Source: UBA10649 sp965227045
GTDB taxonomy: Bacteria; Actinomycetota; Actinomycetes; S36-B12
DNA length: 64,000 nucleotides
Assembly (NCBI GenBank): GCA_965227045.1
Contig: OZ245718.1
Span: 2,976,001 to 3,040,000, forward strand
Direction of reading: 5' to 3'
Below are positions 60,035 through 64,000 of the stretch, piece by piece. The translations under genes were made by a program, and so were the position numbers. Every line of letters starts with the position of its first letter. Position 1 is the first letter of the stretch. Under the pieces are notes generated by a model. That model did not search any database, had not been told where the DNA came from, and saw only the letters and a list, made by a program, of their open reading frames with translations.

Positions 60035-60322
60035 TTAGGAGGCGTGGGACCAGCGGCGGTAGGTCGCCTCGCGGTCGTCCTCGGACAGCCCGCCCCAGAC
60101 CCCGTAGGGCTCGCGGACCTTCAGGGCGTGCGCGGCGCACTGGGCGATGACCGGGCAGGTGCTGCAGACCGCCTTGGCTGCGCTCTCCCGTCCGGCGCGG
60201 GCCGGGCCGCGTTCGCCCTCGGGGTGGAAGAACAAGCTGGGGTCCTCACCGCGGCAGGCCCCGTCCATCTGCCAGTCCCACAGATCCGCGTTCGGTCCGG
60301 GGAGCCGGGTTACGTCAGCCAT
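60035..60322 (-). CDS. whiB3: WhiB3/WhiD-like iron-sulfur regulator
   Basis: A 95-residue Wbl protein that holds a [4Fe-4S] cluster and binds the main sigma factor to change transcription in response to redox or developmental signals. ATG 60322 gives the opening RLPGPNADLWDWQMDGACRG, very like WhiB3/WhiD. The cluster cysteines are Cys23, Cys53, Cys56 and Cys62, and the turn is GVWGG at 74-78. The C-terminal part after the turn is short and only mildly basic, unlike the Arg/Lys-rich tail that WhiB3 uses on DNA. It has its own promoter upstream. Confidence 0.88.
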   Translation of the reverse strand: MADVTRLPGPNADLWDWQMDGACRGEDPSLFFHPEGERGPARAGRESAAKAVCSTCPVIAQCAAHALKVREPYGVWGGLSEDDREATYRRWSHAS

Positions 60323-60378
60323 GGTGCTGTCCTCCGCTCGGCGGGAGGAGATCCGGTCCGGACGCTCCCGCAACTGTG

Positions 60379-60407
60379 ACACTACAAACGCTTCATAGGT
60401 TGGTCAA
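60379..60407 (-). promoter_or_regulatory. Promoter of the whiB gene
   Basis: On the minus strand TTGACC (60407-60402) and TAGTGT (60384-60379) with a 17-base spacer, about 57 bases before ATG 60322. Confidence 0.6.
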
Positions 60408-60468
60408 GAGAAGGTGACGAGCATCACGCGGCCGGCGCTGTCGGCGGGCGCGAACGGTCGCTGAGCCC

Positions 60469-60474
60469 CACAAT
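60469..60474 (+). promoter_or_regulatory. Putative -10 box for a leaderless merR-type transcript
   Basis: CACAAT followed by six bases and the GTG start at 60481; no Shine-Dalgarno and no evident -35. Confidence 0.4.
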
Positions 60475-60480
60475 TGGGCG

Positions 60481-61377
60481 GTGGGAGTCGACGAGGAACC
60501 CGGGCTGACGGTGTCCGTCGTCGCGCGGCGCATGGGCGTGGCGCCCGCCACCCTGCGAACCTGGGATCGCCGCTACGGGGTCGGTCCAAGCTCACACACC
60601 GCTGGTACCCACCGGCGCTATTCGCCTACCGACCTCGCGCGGCTGGAGTTCATGCGCAGGCTCGTGATCGAGGGCGTGCCCCCGGCCGAGGCGGCCCGCG
60701 CGGCGCACGGCCACACTCCCGTCGAGCAGTACCGCACGGGCGGTGGCCGCGTCGTCCCGCAGCCTGGTGCCGCGCCGGCCGAGCGTGGCCTGGCCCGCGC
60801 CGCGCAGTCGCTCGACACAGCCGCGTGCGCGGCGATCATCAACGACTCCATCACCGAGCACGGCGTCGTGTGGACCTGGGACCGGCTTCTCGTCCCGGTC
60901 CTGTCGGCCGTCGGGGTCCAGTGGCGCGACACCGGTCGGGGCGTCGAGATCGAGCACGCCCTGAGCTCGGGCATCCAGGCATCGCTCATCTCGTCGATTG
61001 TCAAGCTCACCGACCCCGTCAACACGAGGTCCGTGCTGCTCGTCTGCGCCCCCGGGGACGTCCATACCCTCCCGTTGTGGGCGGTGGCCGCCGGGCTGGC
61101 CGAGCGGGGTATCGGCAGCCGGGTTCTCGGACCGGGCCTGCCGTTGACGTCATTGATCGACGCGGTCGGGCGTCTTGGACCCGCTGCAGTGTTCCTGTGG
61201 TCGCAGGTACCCGACTCCGCGAACTGCGAGATCCTCAGCGAACTGCCCACCCATCGGCCGCGTGCCTCGATTCTCATCGGTGGAGCGGGCTGGGAGGGGA
61301 CTCCGCCGGCCGGCGTGACTCGGGTGGTGGACCTCTCGGACACGGTGGCGCGTTTGGCGCATGCGGTCGGCGAGTAG
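60481..61377 (+). CDS. MerR-family regulator with a CarH-like cobalamin-binding domain
   Basis: A 298-residue regulator. Residues 9-75 form a MerR winged HTH (VSVVARRMGVAPATLRTWDR, then GTHRRYSPTDLARLEFMRRL). The C-terminal part matches the cobalamin-binding domain of light-sensing CarH/LitR proteins. It has the Trp148-x9-Glu158-His159 pattern that caps adenosylcobalamin, and D-V-H195 in place of the lower-ligand motif, followed by a Rossmann-like segment. It may therefore sense B12, and perhaps light. The His ligand motif lacks the usual final Gly, so binding needs proof. It stands between whiB and guaB and its targets are unknown. Confidence 0.75.
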   Translation: MGVDEEPGLTVSVVARRMGVAPATLRTWDRRYGVGPSSHTAGTHRRYSPTDLARLEFMRRLVIEGVPPAEAARAAHGHTPVEQYRTGGGRVVPQPGAAPAERGLARAAQSLDTAACAAIINDSITEHGVVWTWDRLLVPVLSAVGVQWRDTGRGVEIEHALSSGIQASLISSIVKLTDPVNTRSVLLVCAPGDVHTLPLWAVAAGLAERGIGSRVLGPGLPLTSLIDAVGRLGPAAVFLWSQVPDSANCEILSELPTHRPRASILIGGAGWEGTPPAGVTRVVDLSDTVARLAHAVGE

Positions 61378-61380
61378 CCT
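61375..61380 (+). promoter_or_regulatory. Possible -10 box of guaB
   Basis: TAGCCT overlaps the stop of the MerR-type gene, 35 bases before guaB. TTGGCG at 61354-61359 is 15 bases upstream, a short spacer, so the assignment is weak. Confidence 0.3.
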
Positions 61381-61414
61381 TAGTCCCACCGCCCGCGGCA
61401 CCCACGGAGACCTC

Positions 61415-62932
61415 ATGGAGCAACGTCCCGACTCATTGGCATTCGATGGCGTTCCCGCGAAGTTCGGGTACCTCGGCCTGACGTTCGACGACGTTCTGCT
61501 TGTGCCCGGCGAATCGGACGTAGTTCCCAGCGAGGTCAACACGGCCTCGCGCGTGACGCGGAACATCACCGTGCAGATGCCGCTCGTCTCGAGCGCGATG
61601 GACACGGTCACCGAGGCGCGGATGGCGATCTCCATGGCACGGCAGGGCGGCGTCGGCGTACTGCACCGCAACCTGCCCATCGAGGAGCAGGCCACGCAGG
61701 TCGACCTCGTCAAGCGGTCCGAGGCCGGCATGGTCAACAACCCGATCACCTGCCTGCCCAACGACACGATCGCGGACGTCGATCGGCTGTGCGCGCGCTA
61801 CCGGATCTCCGGCGTTCCCGTCGTCGACGAGGGCGGCATGCTGCTCGGCATCGTCACGAACCGCGACATGCGATTCGAGGAGGACATGAGCCGCAGCGCG
61901 GCCGACATCATGACGCCGATGCCGCTGGTCACCGCGCCGGTCGGCATCAGTCCCGACGACGCTCTCGCGCTTCTCGCCCGGCACAAGGTGGAGAAGCTGC
62001 CGTTGATCGACGCGGCCGGCCGGCTCCAGGGGCTGTTCACCGTCAAGGACTTCGTCAAGGCCGACCGCTACCCCCACGCGACGAAGGACGCCACCGGACG
62101 CCTGGTCGTCGGCGCGGCGATCGGCGTGGGTGACGATGCGGAGAAGCGCGCCCGCGCTCTCATCGAGGCGGGCGTCGACTTCCTGATCGTCGATACGGCC
62201 CACGGACATTCCCGCGCCGTCATCGACATGGTGCGGCTGCTGAAGCAGAAGTCGGCGATCGACATCGTCGGTGGCAACGTCGCTACGCGCTCAGGTGCGC
62301 AGGCGCTCATCGATGCGGGGGCCGACGGCATCAAGGTCGGCGTCGGACCGGGATCGATCTGCACGACCCGCGTCGTCGCCGGTGTCGGGGTGCCGCAGAT
62401 CTCGGCGATCTACGAAGCAAGCCTGGCCGCGCGGGCGGCCGGAATTCCGGTCATCGGAGACGGTGGCGTGCAGTACTCCGGCGACATCGCGAAGGCGCTC
62501 GTCGCGGGGGCCGACACGGTCATGCTCGGCTCGCTGCTCGCGGGCTGCGAGGAGGCACCGGGCGACGTCGTCTTCGTCAGCGGCAAGCAGTTCAAGTCCT
62601 ACCGCGGCATGGGCTCGCTCGGTGCGATGCAGTCCCGCGGCCAGGCCCGCTCGTACAGCAAGGACCGCTACTTCCAGGACGACGTGCTGAGCGACGACAA
62701 GCTGGTCCCCGAGGGCATCGAAGGAATGGTGGCCTATCGCGGACCGCTCGGCGCGGTGGCGCATCAACTGGTCGGCGGACTTCGCGCCGCGATGGGCTAC
62801 TCAGGTGCGGCGACGATCGCCGAACTGCACGACAAGGGCTCGTTCGTGCGGATCACCGCTGCGGGCCTGCGCGAGAGTCACCCGCACGACATCCAGATGA
62901 CCATCGAAGCACCCAACTACTCAGGACGGTAG
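61415..62932 (+). CDS. guaB: Inosine-5'-monophosphate dehydrogenase
   Basis: A 505-residue enzyme oxidising IMP to XMP, the committed step to GMP. It starts with LTFDDVLLVPGESDVVPSEV, has two CBS domains (about residues 115-230; for example RISGVPVVDEGGMLLGIVTN) and the catalytic loop GPGSICTTR with Cys316. The flap has RGMGSLGAMQ and the end PHDIQMTIEAPNYSGR. ATG 61415. A guaB3 paralogue follows three bases after its stop codon, as in other actinomycetes. Confidence 0.97.
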   Translation: MEQRPDSLAFDGVPAKFGYLGLTFDDVLLVPGESDVVPSEVNTASRVTRNITVQMPLVSSAMDTVTEARMAISMARQGGVGVLHRNLPIEEQATQVDLVKRSEAGMVNNPITCLPNDTIADVDRLCARYRISGVPVVDEGGMLLGIVTNRDMRFEEDMSRSAADIMTPMPLVTAPVGISPDDALALLARHKVEKLPLIDAAGRLQGLFTVKDFVKADRYPHATKDATGRLVVGAAIGVGDDAEKRARALIEAGVDFLIVDTAHGHSRAVIDMVRLLKQKSAIDIVGGNVATRSGAQALIDAGADGIKVGVGPGSICTTRVVAGVGVPQISAIYEASLAARAAGIPVIGDGGVQYSGDIAKALVAGADTVMLGSLLAGCEEAPGDVVFVSGKQFKSYRGMGSLGAMQSRGQARSYSKDRYFQDDVLSDDKLVPEGIEGMVAYRGPLGAVAHQLVGGLRAAMGYSGAATIAELHDKGSFVRITAAGLRESHPHDIQMTIEAPNYSGR

Positions 62933-62935
62933 TCC

Positions 62936-64000
62936 GTGACCGACATCCAGATCGGCGGGGCTAAGCGCGCCCGCCGCGGCTATTCCTTCGACGAGGTCGC
63001 CATCGCGCCAAGTCGTCGCACGCGGGACCCGCAGGCGGTCACGACGGCGTGGACGATCGACGCCTATCGCTTCGACACTCCCCTGCTGGCGGCTCCCATG
63101 GACTCGGTCGTCTCGCCGGAGAGCGCGGCCACCCTCGCTGGCCTTGGCGTCCTGGCAGTGCTGAATCTCGAGGGACTGTGGGGCCGGTACGAGGACCCCG
63201 AGCCGTTGCTGAAGGAGATCGCCGGGCTCGCACCCGAGGCGGCGACTCCTCGTATGCAGGAGCTCTACGCGGCCCGGCCGGTCGATGCGGCGCTGGTCAC
63301 CGCCCGCATCGCGGAGATGAAGGCCGCCGGCATCATCGTCGCCGTGGCAACGTCCCCGCAGGGCACTACGCACCTGGCACCGTTGGCCGCGCAGTCGGGC
63401 GCCGACATCGTCGTGATCCGCGGGACGACCGTGTCCGCCGAGCATGTCTCGACCGACGGCGTGCCGCTCAATCTCAAGCAGTTCATTCACGAACTCGACG
63501 TTCCCGTGATTGTCGGCGGGTGCGCGACCTACCAGGCGGCATTGCACCTGATGCGAACCGGCGCCGCGGGTGTGCTCGTTGGCTTCGGGGGCGGATCGTC
63601 GCACACCACGTCCGACGTGATCGGCGTGCGCGTGCCGATGGCAAGCGCGGTCGCGGATGTCGCGGCAGCACGGCGTGACTACCTCGACGAATCCGGCGGA
63701 CGCTACGTGCACGTGATCGCCGATGGGTCGATGGGCCTGAGCGGTGATGTGGTCAAGGCATTCGCGTGCGGCGCCGATGCGGCGATGCTCGGCACCGCCC
63801 TGTCACGCGCGTCGGATGCACCGGGCCGCGGCGCGCACTGGGGGGCCGAGGCATGGCACCCGCACCTCCCGCGCGGTGCTCGTCACCTCACGCCGACCGT
63901 GGGAACGTTCGAGGAGGTGCTGAACGGGCCGTCGAGCAGCGCCGACGGCACCATGAACCTGGTGGGCGCACTGCGCAAGGCCATGGCGATCACCGGCTAC
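62936..64000 (+). CDS. guaB3: GuaB3-family IMP dehydrogenase-related protein, 3' end beyond the window
   Basis: At least 355 residues from GTG 62936, still open at the end of the window. It matches the GuaB3 family: the start RARRGYSFDEVAIAPSRRTR, then LLAAPMDSVVSP, no CBS domains, and VRVPMASAVADVAAARRDYL with DESGGRYVHVIADG. At the place of the IMP dehydrogenase catalytic cysteine it has GFGGGSSHTTSDVIG with no Cys, as in actinobacterial GuaB3 in general. Its role in purine metabolism is not settled in this phylum. Co-transcription with guaB suggests a part in guanine nucleotide balance. Confidence 0.93.
   Translation, partial: MTDIQIGGAKRARRGYSFDEVAIAPSRRTRDPQAVTTAWTIDAYRFDTPLLAAPMDSVVSPESAATLAGLGVLAVLNLEGLWGRYEDPEPLLKEIAGLAPEAATPRMQELYAARPVDAALVTARIAEMKAAGIIVAVATSPQGTTHLAPLAAQSGADIVVIRGTTVSAEHVSTDGVPLNLKQFIHELDVPVIVGGCATYQAALHLMRTGAAGVLVGFGGGSSHTTSDVIGVRVPMASAVADVAAARRDYLDESGGRYVHVIADGSMGLSGDVVKAFACGADAAMLGTALSRASDAPGRGAHWGAEAWHPHLPRGARHLTPTVGTFEEVLNGPSSSADGTMNLVGALRKAMAITGY

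Overview
This window is GC-rich chromosomal DNA from an actinomycete-type member of the Actinomycetota. The evidence is a RpoC closely resembling those of Streptomyces and Mycobacterium, a Wbl (WhiB) regulator, a GuaB/GuaB3 pair, twin CIRCE elements in front of groES, many GTG/TTG starts and many probable leaderless mRNAs. I cannot assign a genus from sequence alone. I saw no rRNA, tRNA, CRISPR array, insertion sequence or prophage gene.

Layout. 1-4862: the end of a branched-chain amino-acid (LIV) ABC transporter cluster (livH fragment, livM, livK) with a coupled secreted alpha/beta hydrolase. 4863-5254 (392 bp, no gene): a terminator, a long palindrome, a promoter and an L10-type leader. 5255-6367: rplJ-rplL. 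6435-8524, on the minus strand: a MarR regulator and a DHA2 drug-efflux pump, lying between rplL and rpoB. 8525-8942 (about 420 bp, no gene): the marR and rpoB promoters and a structured stretch. 8943-16348: rpoB-rpoC. 16440-17722: a potassium-channel-like membrane protein and a DUF4190 protein. 17985-22268: the str operon (rpsL-rpsG-fusA-tuf). 22403-34806: the joined S10 and spc operons (rpsJ to secY-adk-map). 34882-35949: a secreted endonuclease/exonuclease/phosphatase-fold enzyme. 36167-42483: infA-rpmJ-rpsM-rpsK-rpsD-rpoA-rplQ-truA and an ABC-F ATPase. 42727-45079: rplM-rpsI-glmM, followed by a convergent DUF389 gene. 46137-53757: glmS-acpS-nnr-alr-hydrolase-tsaE-tsaB-rimI, from acpS on mostly joined by 4-base overlaps. 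53726-54483, minus strand: a stand-alone Clp N-domain protein and a small HTH protein with a twin palindromic operator. 54559-56519: tsaD and a homocysteine methyltransferase, then a convergent methyltransferase gene. 57884-59898: groES-groEL under CIRCE control. 60035-64000: a WhiB3-like regulator, a MerR/cobalamin-type regulator, guaB and an unfinished guaB3.

Functionally this is mostly the information-processing core: ribosomal proteins, RNA polymerase, elongation factors and Sec translocase. Cell-wall precursor supply (glmM, glmS, alr), t6A tRNA modification (tsaE, tsaB, tsaD), chaperonin and guanine-nucleotide supply follow. Accessory genes sit as small islands in this backbone: the liv genes with the hydrolase, MarR/efflux, the channel-like protein, the secreted nuclease-fold enzyme, and Clp-N/HTH.

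The most interesting signals are: (i) the Clp-N/HTH pair, whose promoter is embedded in two perfect palindromes and whose mRNA looks leaderless; (ii) a K+-channel-like protein whose selectivity-filter position does not carry the usual signature; (iii) long intergenic palindromes, two of which share the same arm sequence; (iv) a repeat-filled loop inside LivM; (v) apparent CTG start codons for truA and acpS; and (vi) a CACAAT-N6-GTG geometry in front of three unrelated genes that suggests leaderless transcription.
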